A stretch of DNA of 64,000 bases from Pseudomonas sp. MYb118 (GCF_040947875.1 NZ_JBFRXN010000001.1:1178001-1242000); one strand, 5' to 3'; shown: positions 1-9,413, numbered from the stretch's first letter. Program-made: numbers and translations. The notes: generated by a model from the sequence alone, not told the origin.

Positions 1-2570
1 TGGCCAGCCGCAGTGCCGGGCTGGTCTACGCCATGCTGGGCGCGATGCGCGGCGGCCTGGCCTTCACCGTGGCCGACGCCGCCTATCCGGCGGCGCGGGT
101 GGATCAGATCATTCGCACGCTGGAGCCTGCCTTCGTGCTGCTGTGCGGCGACGCCGACCTGGATCTGCAGCTTGAAACGCCGGTCATCCGTATTCCCGAA
201 CTGCCCGACGCAGCGTTGCAGGCATTCGGCGGCGCTGTTGTGGATCTACCGGAGGTGAATCCGGCCCATGCGGCCTACATCACCTTTACATCGGGCAGCA
301 CCGGTGAGCCGAAAGGGGTGGTGACCCACCATGCGCCGTTGGTGCATTTCATTGAATGGCACGTCCGGCAGCACGGCTTCACCCGCGACGACCGCTTTTC
401 CCTGCTGTCTGGCCTGGGCCACGACCCGGTCTACCGTGACGTGTTCACACCCTTGTCCATCGGTGCGACCGTCATCTGCCCGGCGCAGTCGAGCCTCATC
501 GACCCCTTGGCACTGGCCTCCTGGATACAGGACGAGCGGATTTCGGCCATTCACCTCACGCCACCGCTGGGCAAACTCATTGAAACCGGGGCGAAACTGG
601 CAGGGCTGACCTTCGACGCCCTGCGCTATTTTTTCTGGGGCGGTGATGCGTTGAGCCAAACGCTCTACCAGCAGATTCGCCTGATCGCGCCCAATGCGGC
701 CAGTGTCAACTTCTACGGCACCACCGAAACGCCCCAGGCCATGGGTTTCCATCGCCTCGATCCGCACGCCGACAATGAGCGGATCCCGCTCGGCCGAGGC
801 ATCGACGGCGCACAATTGCTGGTGGTGAACGAGTCCAGTCAACTGGCAGCCGAAGGTGAGGTGGGAGAGATCCTGATCCGCAGCCCTTACCTGTCCCTGG
901 GCTATTGGAACGATCCGGCGCTGACCCGCGACAAGTTCGTCCCCAACCCGTTTACCCGGATCGAGCAGGACATTTGCTACAAGACCGGCGATCTCGGTGC
1001 ATACCGGGCCGACGGCAGCGTCACGTTCCTCGGCCGCGGCGACAGTCAGGTGAAGATTCGCGGCCATCGCATCGAGTTGAGCGAGATCGAAGGCGTGCTC
1101 GCGCGCCATCCGCGAATCAAGCAGGCGGTGGTGCTGGCCCAGGCGGAACAGTCGAGCCAGCGCCTGGTGGCCTATTGCGTGGCCAGCGCCGAGGTCTCAC
1201 CACTGCAATTGCGCGAACACCTCGGCAAGGCGTTGCCCGACTACATGGTGCCGGCGCAGTTCGTGTTCATCGACAAGGTGCCGTTGACGCCCAACGGCAA
1301 GATCGACAAGCGCGCGCTGCCAGCCATGGCGCAACCCCAGGCGGCGTCACCGGCGAGCGACGAGGAACTGTCGCCGCTGGGGCTGGAGTTGGTGGCGGCC
1401 TGGTCGGAAATCCTTGAAGTGCCGAATCTGGATGCCAACCTGTCCTTTGTTGAGTTGGGCGGGGACTCGCTGTCGTTCGTCCAGGCTTCCATGGTGCTCG
1501 AAGGGTTGATCGGCCATCTGCCGGATCGCTGGGAAATGCTGCCGGTGCGCCAATTGTGCGGGCTGACGCAGAAGACCCGAGCGTCGATATTCTCCTTGCG
1601 GGCCATGGAATTGCCGGTGCTGCTGCGGGTGATCTCCATCCTGTTCATCGTCATCGGCCATCTTCACGTGTTCGCCAAATGGCCGATCGTGGGCGAGACC
1701 AAAGTGCTGTTCATCGTCTCGGGCATCGCCCTGGCGCGCTTTCAACTGCAAGCCATCGTCGAGCGCGGCAACGCGCGCACGCTGGGCAAATCCATCGCCG
1801 CCATCGCCGTACCGACGATTCTCTACGCCATGCTGGTGCAGGTGGTGTTCGACAAATTCCACTGGCAAACGCTGTTGCTGGTGTCCAACTGGTTTCCCGA
1901 GAGCGTCATCGGCGTGTTCACCTACTGGTACATCGAAGTGCTGGTGCAGATGATCGTGCTCATCGGCTTCGCCCTGTCGTTCGAGCGGGTGAGGAAGGTG
2001 ATCATGGCCAACCCGTTTCGCCACCTGGTCACCGCCGCCTGCCTCCTGGCCGTGATGGATCTGGCGATCAGTGCCTGGCTGTTCGACGCCAGCTACCTGT
2101 ACAACCGGGTGCCGCAACACTATCTGGCGATCATGGTGCTTGGCATGGCGATTCATTACGCCCACTCCGGCGCGCAGAAGTGGATCGTCAGTGCGGTGGC
2201 GGTCATCGTGATGGGCGGGGAGGACCTGCTGTTCCTGTACCAACAGGGGTCGGTCGCACGGGAGTACATCGACATTGCGGTGCCGGGTGTCCTGGCGCTG
2301 ATCTGGGTCAAGTCGATTGCCGTACCGGGCCTGCTCTCGAAGGGCCTGGCCCTGGTCGCGTCGTCGACGTTGTTCATCTACCTGACGCACTTCCAGTTCT
2401 GGTCCGTGGCCAAGCGCATTGCCGAACAGCCGGTGCTGGGGGTGGTACTGGCCATCGTCGGCGGCGTTTGCGTGGCTTACGCCTGGAACAAGGGCGTGCG
2501 GATGTTGGTGCTGCTCTGGAACCGAGGCAAGAAAAAAAACGACGTGGATGCAATGGAGCGGGTGGTTTAG
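1..2570 (+). CDS. NRPS-like adenylation-carrier-membrane acyltransferase protein (5' end outside window)
   Basis: The reading frame is already open at the first bases, so the true start lies upstream; about 855 residues are visible. The first half is an AMP-forming adenylation domain: the P-loop TSGSTGEPKGV, the GTTE motif, YKTGDLG, the hinge region QVKIRGHRIELSEIE and the catalytic lysine in PNGKIDKR are all present. A carrier domain follows with the phosphopantetheine site LGGDSL. The last 330 residues are hydrophobic with about ten membrane spans and resemble acyltransferase-3 family proteins (an early GHLH, a late YLTHFQFW). The layout implies that an activated amino or hydroxy acid is loaded on the carrier and passed to an acceptor at the inner membrane. 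No condensation or thioesterase domain is visible. The substrate is not deducible from what is seen. A REP pair follows the stop codon. Confidence 0.85.
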   Translation, partial: ASRSAGLVYAMLGAMRGGLAFTVADAAYPAARVDQIIRTLEPAFVLLCGDADLDLQLETPVIRIPELPDAALQAFGGAVVDLPEVNPAHAAYITFTSGSTGEPKGVVTHHAPLVHFIEWHVRQHGFTRDDRFSLLSGLGHDPVYRDVFTPLSIGATVICPAQSSLIDPLALASWIQDERISAIHLTPPLGKLIETGAKLAGLTFDALRYFFWGGDALSQTLYQQIRLIAPNAASVNFYGTTETPQAMGFHRLDPHADNERIPLGRGIDGAQLLVVNESSQLAAEGEVGEILIRSPYLSLGYWNDPALTRDKFVPNPFTRIEQDICYKTGDLGAYRADGSVTFLGRGDSQVKIRGHRIELSEIEGVLARHPRIKQAVVLAQAEQSSQRLVAYCVASAEVSPLQLREHLGKALPDYMVPAQFVFIDKVPLTPNGKIDKRALPAMAQPQAASPASDEELSPLGLELVAAWSEILEVPNLDANLSFVELGGDSLSFVQASMVLEGLIGHLPDRWEMLPVRQLCGLTQKTRASIFSLRAMELPVLLRVISILFIVIGHLHVFAKWPIVGETKVLFIVSGIALARFQLQAIVERGNARTLGKSIAAIAVPTILYAMLVQVVFDKFHWQTLLLVSNWFPESVIGVFTYWYIEVLVQMIVLIGFALSFERVRKVIMANPFRHLVTAACLLAVMDLAISAWLFDASYLYNRVPQHYLAIMVLGMAIHYAHSGAQKWIVSAVAVIVMGGEDLLFLYQQGSVAREYIDIAVPGVLALIWVKSIAVPGLLSKGLALVASSTLFIYLTHFQFWSVAKRIAEQPVLGVVLAIVGGVCVAYAWNKGVRMLVLLWNRGKKKNDVDAMERVV

Positions 2571-2572
2571 AA

Positions 2573-2662
2573 CCTGTGGGAGCGAGCCTGCTCGCGATGG
2601 ACGTCAACCATAACGCAGGTTGCCTGACGCTCCGCCATCGCGAGCAGGCTCGCTCCCACAGG
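2573..2662. repeat. REPIN (inverted pair of REP sequences)
   Basis: Two inverted copies of the GTGGGAGCGAGCCTGCTCGCGATGG element flank a roughly 35-base centre that carries ACGCAGGTTGCCTGAC. Each arm is itself an imperfect hairpin. This is the standard dimer form of the fluorescens-group REP family and lies between the 3' ends of two convergent genes, where it can act as a transcript-end hairpin. Confidence 0.95.
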
Positions 2663-2696
2663 AATTACATTCAACCCGATTCCGGGGGGCCAGAAC

Positions 2697-4262
2697 TCAG
2701 CGGTTGAATCGCTCCACCAACGAATACTGGGTCACCGCCGTTTGCGTCAGTTCCTTGCTCAGGTCCGCCGAATGCCGGGCCTGTTCCGACGTTTGATCGG
2801 CCAGGGTGGCGATGGTGGTGATGTTGCGGCTGATTTCCTCGGCCACGGCGGTTTGTTCTTCGGTCGCGGCAGCGATCTGTGTGGTCATCTCGGTGATGTT
2901 CGCCACGGCTTCGCTGATGCCTACCAACGCCTGGTCCGCCTCGAGCACCCGCGCCACGCCTTCCTCGGCCTGGCGATGTCCGCTTTCCATGATTTTCACG
3001 GCGTTGTTCGACGAATGCTGCAACCTGGAAATCAGGTTGTGGATCTGCGCCGTGGACTCGGTGGTGCGTTGTGCCAACTGCCGTACTTCATCGGCGACCA
3101 CGGCAAACCCGCGGCCCATTTCACCCGCGCGCGCGGCCTCGATGGCGGCGTTCAGGGCGAGCAGGTTGGTTTGATCGGCGATGCCTTTGATGACATCGAC
3201 CACCATGCCGATTTCATTGCTGTCCCTGGCCAGTTGGGCAACCGTTTCTCCGGTCTCGCCCACCACCTCGGACAGGCGCTGGATGGCTTCGCGGGTGTCA
3301 CGGGCCACGTCGCGTCCGCGCCCGGTCAGCACGTTGGCCTCTTGTGTGGCATCCGCCGTGCGCTGGACATGGCTGGCAACTTCCAGGGTGGTGGCGGCCA
3401 TCTGGTTGACGGCGGTCGAGACCTGCTCGGTTTCGACCCGCTGCCGCTCCAGCCCACGGGAGCTGTCGGCCGCCAGGCCATCGGACCGGCCGGCCAGGCC
3501 AGTGAGTTGTTCGGCGGTGTCCTGCAAGCGGGTCAGGCACGTCTTCAGGCGCGAAGCCTGGCTGACGAAAGCCGTTTCCAGGCGTGCCTGCGGGCCGCGG
3601 GCGTCGCTGTACATTTTGGCGATCAAGGCGTCAGAGGTGCTGGCTTCGCTCATTTGCAGAACGTGCAGTGCACCCTGATTGCGCCGGCGTGAAACCAGCA
3701 CAGCCAGCGGTGCCGAAACCGCCACGGCAAGGATGAGCGCCGGCGTGGTGCCGATCAGCGCGCCGCCCAGTGTACCGACCGCGCCCATTGCCAGCAGCGG
3801 TAGCCAGTCGAGCAGGGCGGGCAGCCATTTGTCACTGGCCGGCAGCACCGCCTTGCCTTCGCTGATGCGTTTGTAGAGCACTTCGGCGCGACGGATCTGA
3901 TCGGCATCCGGTTTCACCCGGACCGATTCGTAACCGACGATCCTGCTGCCGTCGAACACCGGCGTCACGTACGCGTTGACCCAGTAATGGTCACCATTGC
4001 GTGCGCGGTTCTTGACGATTCCCATCCAGGGCTTGCCCTGCTTGAGCGCGCTCCACATGTGGGCGAACACCGCCGGGGGCACATCGGGGTGGCGCACGAT
4101 GTTTTGCGGCGCGCCGATTAGGTCTGACCTGTTGAAACCGCTGATCTCGACGAAGGCATCATTGCAGTAGGTGATGTTGCCCTGTGAGTCGGTGGTCGAG
4201 ATGAGTTTCTGCTGAGGTCCCAGGGCAACTTCATGCTGCGTGACGGGCTGGTTGTTTCTCAA
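2697..4262 (-). CDS. aer: Aer-type PAS chemoreceptor
   Basis: Energy-taxis receptor that passes redox signals to CheA/CheW. Read from a TTG start it has 521 residues, the usual Aer length, and begins [11 protein letters not shown], the normal Aer N-terminus. A PAS domain covers about 10-110 ([30 protein letters not shown]). A hydrophobic hairpin lies near 150-190, and a methyl-accepting signalling domain follows with the tip [20 protein letters not shown]. No periplasmic sensing domain is present. AGGAG lies just upstream of the TTG. In-frame ATGs at 4295 and 4322 are rejected because the candidate sigma-28 promoter overlaps them. The gene is transcribed toward the first gene of the window. 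Family assignment is strong; the cofactor (FAD in classic Aer) is inferred. Confidence 0.93.
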   Translation of the reverse strand: MRNNQPVTQHEVALGPQQKLISTTDSQGNITYCNDAFVEISGFNRSDLIGAPQNIVRHPDVPPAVFAHMWSALKQGKPWMGIVKNRARNGDHYWVNAYVTPVFDGSRIVGYESVRVKPDADQIRRAEVLYKRISEGKAVLPASDKWLPALLDWLPLLAMGAVGTLGGALIGTTPALILAVAVSAPLAVLVSRRRNQGALHVLQMSEASTSDALIAKMYSDARGPQARLETAFVSQASRLKTCLTRLQDTAEQLTGLAGRSDGLAADSSRGLERQRVETEQVSTAVNQMAATTLEVASHVQRTADATQEANVLTGRGRDVARDTREAIQRLSEVVGETGETVAQLARDSNEIGMVVDVIKGIADQTNLLALNAAIEAARAGEMGRGFAVVADEVRQLAQRTTESTAQIHNLISRLQHSSNNAVKIMESGHRQAEEGVARVLEADQALVGISEAVANITEMTTQIAAATEEQTAVAEEISRNITTIATLADQTSEQARHSADLSKELTQTAVTQYSLVERFNR

Positions 4263-4291
4263 TCTGTGTTGCTCCTTTTCCTGATGCAGAT

Positions 4292-4318
4292 CCATCGGCT
4301 TCCCGGAGGGAAAGGTTA
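4292..4318 (-). promoter_or_regulatory. Candidate sigma-28 (FliA) promoter for aer
   Basis: On the minus strand TAAC is followed after exactly 15 bases by GCCGATGG, one or two mismatches per element from the flagellar sigma-28 consensus TAAA-N15-GCCGATAA. Transcription would start near 4285, about 23 bases before the TTG codon. Chemoreceptor genes are common FliA targets, which agrees with the downstream gene. Confidence 0.6.
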
Positions 4319-4498
4319 GCAAGGAGCAAGAAAAACACCTGTCGTACGTCGGAAAATAATCCGTAACGTCGTTTTGCGATCATCGCGGTTCAATCATTCG
4401 TTTAATCAATGTTCATCATCAATAAACGCAAGTTTTGTTTTTCCGGCAACAGAGGAAGATAACCCCATACCGAATTCGCCTTTGAAGGAACCTGTGCG

Positions 4499-5161
4499 AT
4501 GAGAATTCCAGCCTGGCTTGCCCTTGTTGCCGTATTGACTGCCGCGTTCACGCTGCCGGCCAGCGCTGCCGAGCCGGCCTGCCATTTCGCGCCGGTCGCC
4601 GACAGCACCGCCAGTTTGCAGGCGGCCCGGTCGGTGGGCGTGCTCTACAGCGAAAACACCCTCAACACCCTGGAATACCTTGAGCAATACCACTCGGTAG
4701 CCCTCAAGGGTGCCAGCAACCCGGCCCTGGACTCGCGCATCAGCAGCGCGTTCGTCAGCAGCTCGGATCCAAAACTGGCGATCAACTGGCTACTCGGTTC
4801 GTTGCACAAACAGTTCGCTTCGGTCACCGTCTACGACAACCTCGATGCCTTGGTGCAGGCCCGCCCCGACGTGGTGGTGATGCTGGACACCTACAGCCGG
4901 CTGGTGTCCAAGCGCAACAACCAGGTCGAAGCGCGCTTCATGGCCAAGTTCTACGATGCGGACCTGCAATACATCGGCAAGGCCGAAGGTTCACGGGCGC
5001 AGGAGATGCCGTCGGTGTGGGTGCAAGGCAAGGCCGCGCCGGAAATTGCCGCTCAGATCTCCCAGCAGACCGCACTGCAAGTCAATGCGCTGGAGCAGTT
5101 CGATGCGTCGCTCAAGGCACTGGTGACCTCGGGCAACGGCGCGCAAGTGGCAAGCAACTGA
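4499..5161 (+). CDS. Exported protein of unknown function
   Basis: A 220-residue protein with a clear Sec signal peptide: MR, a hydrophobic stretch, then the cleavage site PASAAEPA near residues 22-24. GAAGGA lies 9 bases before the ATG. The mature protein contains one cysteine early, a region LDALVQARPDVVVMLDTYSRL that could be a strand-helix element, and a C-terminal helix. I recognise it only as a Pseudomonas conserved hypothetical sometimes labelled ATPase; no Walker motif is visible, so that label is not supported here. It is probably periplasmic. It stands alone, with an AT-rich 230-base region upstream. Confidence 0.8.
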   Translation: MRIPAWLALVAVLTAAFTLPASAAEPACHFAPVADSTASLQAARSVGVLYSENTLNTLEYLEQYHSVALKGASNPALDSRISSAFVSSSDPKLAINWLLGSLHKQFASVTVYDNLDALVQARPDVVVMLDTYSRLVSKRNNQVEARFMAKFYDADLQYIGKAEGSRAQEMPSVWVQGKAAPEIAAQISQQTALQVNALEQFDASLKALVTSGNGAQVASN

Positions 5162-5231
5162 GGCTCGCCGCGATTGCCTTGAAGAAAGGGTTTGGCTAAT
5201 CTCGCACAAACCCGCACATTCAGGCAAAAAC

Positions 5232-6020
5232 ATGCAAGACGTCCATTGCGCTGCCGATCTGCCGCACCTGCGCCGGCAAAAAATCCTGTTGATTCTCGAG
5301 CGTGACGGCAAAGTCATGTCCGGTGAGCTGAGTCAGCATTTCGCCGTTTCCGAAGACACCATCCGCCGCGACCTGTCGGAGCTGGCCACCGCCGGCCTGG
5401 TCCAGCGTGTGCACGGTGGGGCGTTGCCCCGGCCAAAGGACACCGGCAAGGATTATTTCACCCGCGTCAGCGAAACCGACGAGGTCAAGACCCAGCTGGC
5501 GCAACTTGCGGCGCGCCAGGTCGAGGATGGCCAGATCGTGATGTTCGACTCGGGCAGCACGACCTTGCAGATCGCCCGTTCGCTGCGCCCGGATATTGCC
5601 ATTACCGCCGTCACCACATCGCCGATGACCGCGATCACCCTCGCCGAATACCCTGGCATCAAAGTGATTCTGGCTGGTGGCCAACTGAACCTGGCGACCA
5701 TGTCGGTCAGCGGCCATGAAACCGTGCGCCTGTTGCAGGGCATCAAGGCCGACCTGTTGTTTACCGGCGTCTGTGCGATCCATCCAGAGGTGGGCATCAG
5801 CTCGCTGCATTTTGACGAGATGCCGGTGAAACAGGCGCTGATCGACAGCGCGTCCCAGGTGATCGCCGTCACCACGGCGGACAAACTGGGTGCCGTCGAA
5901 CCCTTCGTGGTCGCGCCGTGCAACCGCATCCATACCTTGATCACCGAGCGTCACGTGGCGTCCGGCGATATCGGCGACTATCGCAAGCTGGGCATCGAGG
6001 TGATTCAGCTCAACACGTAA
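5232..6020 (+). CDS. DeoR/GlpR-family transcriptional regulator
   Basis: A 262-residue sugar-phosphate-sensing repressor type. The N-terminal helix-turn-helix is complete (RRQKILLILERDGKV, then VSEDTIRRDLSEL and the family signature RVHGGAL). The C-terminal DeoR sensor domain shows FDSGSTTLQIA and a late VAVTTADKLG-like segment (VIAVTTADKLGAVEPF). AGGC lies before the ATG. No sugar-catabolic operon is adjacent, so the target cannot be named. The last 16 bases overlap the 3' end of the convergent bestrophin gene. Confidence 0.93.
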   Translation: MQDVHCAADLPHLRRQKILLILERDGKVMSGELSQHFAVSEDTIRRDLSELATAGLVQRVHGGALPRPKDTGKDYFTRVSETDEVKTQLAQLAARQVEDGQIVMFDSGSTTLQIARSLRPDIAITAVTTSPMTAITLAEYPGIKVILAGGQLNLATMSVSGHETVRLLQGIKADLLFTGVCAIHPEVGISSLHFDEMPVKQALIDSASQVIAVTTADKLGAVEPFVVAPCNRIHTLITERHVASGDIGDYRKLGIEVIQLNT

Positions 6021-6904
6021 TCCACGGGCTCGAGGACCGGCGGCAGGTCGGTCTCGCCCAAGGCCGTGAGCACTTCGCGCTCGATGTTGCGCACCATCGA
6101 CTGGGTCGGCAGGTCGTTTTCGTCGCGGCCGAACGGGTCTTCCAGCTCATCACCGATCGCGTCCAGGCCGAAGAAGGTGTAGCTGACGATGGCGGTGAAC
6201 AGCGGCGTCAGCCAGCCCAGGGACTCGGCCATGGCGAACGGCAGCAGGATGCAGAACAGGTACGTGGTGCGGTGCAGCAGCAAGGTGTAGGCGAAGGGCA
6301 ACGGCGTGTGCTTGATCCGTTCGCACACCGCTTGCGCGTGGGTCAGGCTGGTCAGGTGGTTGGCCAGGCTGGTGTAGCGCCACTCACTGATCGCACCGGA
6401 CTCGGCGAGGGCCGAGCATTGCTGGCCGACGTGGTCAAGAATGCGCCCGCTGATGTCCGGCGCCTGTTCGTCCGGGCGCGGCTCCAGCCAACTGCCAGCC
6501 GCTTGCAGCTCGTTCTTGACGTGCAACCGGGCATTCAATGCGTGGGTGTAGCCGCAGAGGTTGCGCAGGAGGGTCTGGCGTTGGGGGGTGTCCTTGATGA
6601 TCTGTGTTTCGCGAACCATCGAACGGATCGCCACCATGATGTCGCCCCAGGCCTTGCGCGCTTCGTACCAGCGGTCGTAGCAGGCGTTGTTGCGAAAGCT
6701 CATGAAGATCGACAGCGACAGGCCCAGCAACGTGAACGGCGTGGCGTTGACCTTGGCGAAGTAGTTCGGTTGCAGGGTTTCCACCAGCACGATGGCCGCT
6801 GCCAGCAGCGTGACCATCAGGCAGCGCACGACGATCTTCTTGAAAATCGAACCCTTGAGCGACGTGAGGATGTTGATCAGGTTGGGTTTGGGGCGAACGA
6901 TCAT
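6005..6904 (-). CDS. Bestrophin family (UPF0187/YneE) membrane protein
   Basis: A 299-residue protein beginning MIVRPKPNLINIL, with two hydrophobic pairs near residues 25-70 and 205-245, matching prokaryotic bestrophins, which form pentameric anion or cation channels in the inner membrane. The conserved RNNACYDRWYEARKAWG follows the first pair, and FFGLDAIGDELEDPFG matches the family C-terminal acidic motif. The start was chosen at 6904 because its ATG overlaps the stop of the CAP gene (ATGA, 4 bases), pointing to translational coupling; an upstream extension to 7012 lies wholly within that gene. The 3' end overlaps the DeoR gene. Confidence 0.9.
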   Translation of the reverse strand: MIVRPKPNLINILTSLKGSIFKKIVVRCLMVTLLAAAIVLVETLQPNYFAKVNATPFTLLGLSLSIFMSFRNNACYDRWYEARKAWGDIMVAIRSMVRETQIIKDTPQRQTLLRNLCGYTHALNARLHVKNELQAAGSWLEPRPDEQAPDISGRILDHVGQQCSALAESGAISEWRYTSLANHLTSLTHAQAVCERIKHTPLPFAYTLLLHRTTYLFCILLPFAMAESLGWLTPLFTAIVSYTFFGLDAIGDELEDPFGRDENDLPTQSMVRNIEREVLTALGETDLPPVLEPVDYVLS

Positions 6905-7755
6905 TGCGCCGCACCGAACATCGTCGTCCAGTAGATTCCCGAATCGCTCTTGGGGTCCACCGCGTAGGCGGCGCCCAGCTCCTGGTACTGCGGATTCATC
7001 AGGTTGGCACAATGGCCGGGGCTGGCGACCCAGCCAGCGACCACCCTGGACACGGTGTCCTGGCCGGCGGCGATATTCTCGCCCACCAACTGGCCGCTGT
7101 AGCCCGCCAGTTCCGCGCGGTCACCCGGCGTGCGGCCATCGCGGTCCTTGTGGTCGAAGTAATTGTTGTTGGCCATCGAGCGCGAGTGCTCTTCGGCGGC
7201 CGTGGCCAGTATCGGGTTCCAGGTCAGCGCAGGGGCGGCGGCGAAGGACTGAGTGCCGCACTGGTGTGGCCGGCTGCGCGCGGCGTTGAGTTCAGCCAGC
7301 AGCTTCTGGCCCTCGGCCTGCGAAGTGCCCAGGCGGGCGCTCAACAGCGGGCGGGCGACCACGATGCGCCAGTCGCGCTCATCGCGGCTGACGCCGATGT
7401 CGACAAATTGCGGGTCGAGTACAATCTGGCAAAAGCTCTCCTGGATCGCCTTCATCGCCGCCGCGGCATCCCGTGGCCCGGACAGGGTGATCGCCTGTAC
7501 GTTCTTCATCGGGTAACCGGCGCTGACCATGGCTTGCTGCAGGTTGCCGATGCTGCTGGAAGACAGGGCCAGTCGCGGATCGCCTGCCAGCGGCGGCAGT
7601 TCCGAGGAGACCTGGCCGGCGCAGCGCTGGTTCTGGCTGCGGTAATCGTTGATCGAGTCGATCAGTTGTTTTTCGTCGGCCGCCAGCGCCTTGGCGGCGA
7701 ACAGCAGGCTCAGGGACAACGTGGCAAGACGCAAAGCGGATGACAGGACACCCAT
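6901..7755 (-). CDS. Exported CAP (SCP/PR1) family protein
   Basis: A 284-residue protein with a signal peptide (MGVLSSALRLATLSLSLLFA, cleaved after KALA). The C-terminal half is a CAP domain: RPHQCGTQSF, ALTWNPILATAAEEHSRSMA, GENIAAG and WVASPGHCANLMNP are all in order. The N-terminal half (about residues 22-140) is a separate region without recognisable motifs. GGGAG lies 9 bases before this ATG; an ATG at 7800 lacks such a site. Bacterial CAP proteins are periplasmic or secreted and of mostly unknown activity. The stop overlaps the bestrophin start, so the two are probably one transcript. Confidence 0.9.
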   Translation of the reverse strand: MGVLSSALRLATLSLSLLFAAKALAADEKQLIDSINDYRSQNQRCAGQVSSELPPLAGDPRLALSSSSIGNLQQAMVSAGYPMKNVQAITLSGPRDAAAAMKAIQESFCQIVLDPQFVDIGVSRDERDWRIVVARPLLSARLGTSQAEGQKLLAELNAARSRPHQCGTQSFAAAPALTWNPILATAAEEHSRSMANNNYFDHKDRDGRTPGDRAELAGYSGQLVGENIAAGQDTVSRVVAGWVASPGHCANLMNPQYQELGAAYAVDPKSDSGIYWTTMFGAAQ

Positions 7756-7952
7756 GGATATCTCCCTCGATCGGACTGCGCACATGATGCGCGATGACAC
7801 CCCGGTATGTGCAACGTCTTTTCATGCGAAATGCTGCCGATCACCCACAAGCACACTGGCAATTGGCAACTACACTCATGCCATGTCGCCCGAACGACTG
7901 CTGTGTGCCGACATTGTGTTGATTGAATCCGTCTAATCTCGAAGGGTTGATC

Positions 7953-8573
7953 ATGCGATATATCTGGATGGCAGCTTGCATTGCAATCACGCTACTCAGC
8001 GGCCAGGTATCGGCGACTGAACAGGAACAACAGAAGGAAGCAGCAGAGAACAAGGCCGAGGTGCTGGAGCAGAAGGCCGCGCAGAAGGACAGTGACCTGC
8101 CGGTGCCCAAGTCCGAGGCCATCACCACCTCGGAAGCGCAGGCGGTCGACCCGGCCGGGGCGGCGCCGCTGGACGATGCCATCACGTGCCTGGCACGTTC
8201 GATCTATTGGGAAGCCAAGGGCAAATCGACCACCGACATGGAAGCGGTCGCCAGTGTGGTAATGAATCGCCTGGGGCATGAGGGGTTTCCCGACACCGTC
8301 TGTGCGGTGGTCAAGCAGGGATCGGAAAACAAGAACTGCCAGTTTTCCTGGTGGTGCGACGGGCGCCCGGACGCGGTCCAGGAGGAAACCCAATACGCCA
8401 TCGCCAAGGAAATCGCCCGCAAGGCGCTGAACAAACAACTCAACGACCGCACCAAGGGCGCGATGTATTTTCACGACCGTAACGTGAAGCCCGACTGGGC
8501 GAAGAAATACATCAAGACCAGCGAGACCGAGATGTTTCTGTTCTACAAGCCCAAGGGAGGAGAAGCGCGATAA
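7953..8573 (+). CDS. SleB-like cell-wall hydrolase
   Basis: A 206-residue exported protein: signal peptide MRYIWMAACIAITLLSGQVSA, a charged Glu/Gln/Lys-rich linker (about 22-75), then a Hydrolase_2 (SleB/CwlJ) domain starting ITCLARSIYWEAKG, with the catalytic-type glutamate in YWEA and the conserved VVMNRLGHEGFPDTVC and CQFSWWCDG. Family members cleave peptidoglycan glycan strands. GAAGGG lies 6 bases before the chosen ATG; an in-frame ATG 30 bases upstream has no such site and would bury the signal peptide. Single gene, followed by a REPIN. Confidence 0.9.
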   Translation: MRYIWMAACIAITLLSGQVSATEQEQQKEAAENKAEVLEQKAAQKDSDLPVPKSEAITTSEAQAVDPAGAAPLDDAITCLARSIYWEAKGKSTTDMEAVASVVMNRLGHEGFPDTVCAVVKQGSENKNCQFSWWCDGRPDAVQEETQYAIAKEIARKALNKQLNDRTKGAMYFHDRNVKPDWAKKYIKTSETEMFLFYKPKGGEAR

Positions 8574-8605
8574 CCCTCGTTTTTCCTGGCTGGCCCGCTA
8601 TCCAA

Positions 8606-8707
8606 TGTGGGAGCGAGCCTGCTCGCGATAATTGTCAACGATAACGCGGGTTGCCTGACACACAACGGCGTTCTTGAAATCATCGCGAGCAGGCTCGCTC
8701 CCACAGG
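8606..8707. repeat. REPIN
   Basis: Inverted REP arms TGTGGGAGCGAGCCTGCTCGCG and its complement enclose about 50 bases. It lies between the convergent sleB-like and dienelactone hydrolase genes, ending 4 bases before the stop codon of the latter. Confidence 0.95.
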
Positions 8708-8711
8708 GTTT

Positions 8712-9413
8712 TTACGGCATATCCATCGCCAGGAAAATCAGCGAATTGCCATGAGCTTCAGCCGCCGCCCGCTGGTTGTAGCTGTCGCGGTGCGAGCAGT
8801 TGAAACCGTGCTCGGCGTCGGGATAAACGACGATCTCGATGTTTTCGTTGTTCTCGAAACGCTCGGCGATTTTTTCCACGGCTTCCAGCGGGATATGGCT
8901 GTCGCGTTCGCCGAAATGCAGCAGCAGCGGGACCTGGATCTTGTCGGCGCGATCCAGTTGATTCTGGATGCCGCCACCGTAATAGGCGATGGCCACGTCC
9001 ACCAGGCCGTTGGCCGCGGTGTGGTACGACAGCAGGCCGCCGAAGCAGTAGCCGATGGAGGCGACACCGCCCTCATGGTTCGGCAGGGCCTTCAAGGCGT
9101 CGATGGCCAGCTCGATGTCCTTCTGCGCCTTGTCGATGTCAGTGGCGTTCATCAGTTCGACGGCACGAGTCCAGCCGGCCTGGTCGTAGGTCAGCTCGAT
9201 ACGCTTGCCTTCGCGCCAGAACAGGTCCGGCACGATCACCACGTAACCGTCGGCAGCGTACTGCTCGGCGACGGAGCGGATGTGTTCGTTGACACCGAAA
9301 ATTTCCTGGATCAGCACAATCCCCGGACCCTTCTGGGTATGCGGAATGGCCAGGTAAGCGCCGAATTTACCGTCGGCGCTGTCGATCTCGATCCATTGGG
9401 TGGTCACGCTCAT
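8712..9413 (-). CDS. Dienelactone hydrolase family protein
   Basis: A 233-residue cytosolic alpha/beta hydrolase. The catalytic triad of the family is visible: Cys123 in GYCFGG, Asp171 in GERDSHIP and His202 in AEHGFNC; EIFG (residues 37-40) matches the glutamate segment that activates the cysteine in true dienelactone hydrolases. It lies 58 bases downstream of hvfX in the same direction and may be cotranscribed. No chlorocatechol genes are nearby, so the natural substrate is open; a general carboxymethylenebutenolidase-like esterase is the safe description. Confidence 0.92.
   Translation of the reverse strand: MSVTTQWIEIDSADGKFGAYLAIPHTQKGPGIVLIQEIFGVNEHIRSVAEQYAADGYVVIVPDLFWREGKRIELTYDQAGWTRAVELMNATDIDKAQKDIELAIDALKALPNHEGGVASIGYCFGGLLSYHTAANGLVDVAIAYYGGGIQNQLDRADKIQVPLLLHFGERDSHIPLEAVEKIAERFENNENIEIVVYPDAEHGFNCSHRDSYNQRAAAEAHGNSLIFLAMDMP

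Noticed and set aside
4263..4322. N-terminal extension of aer from ATG 4322 or 4295
   Set aside because: Both ATGs lie within or upstream of the candidate sigma-28 promoter and add residues absent from normal Aer proteins.
4499..5161. Reading the exported protein as an ATPase
   Set aside because: There is no Walker A or B motif and the protein has a Sec signal peptide, so nucleotide binding is not supported.
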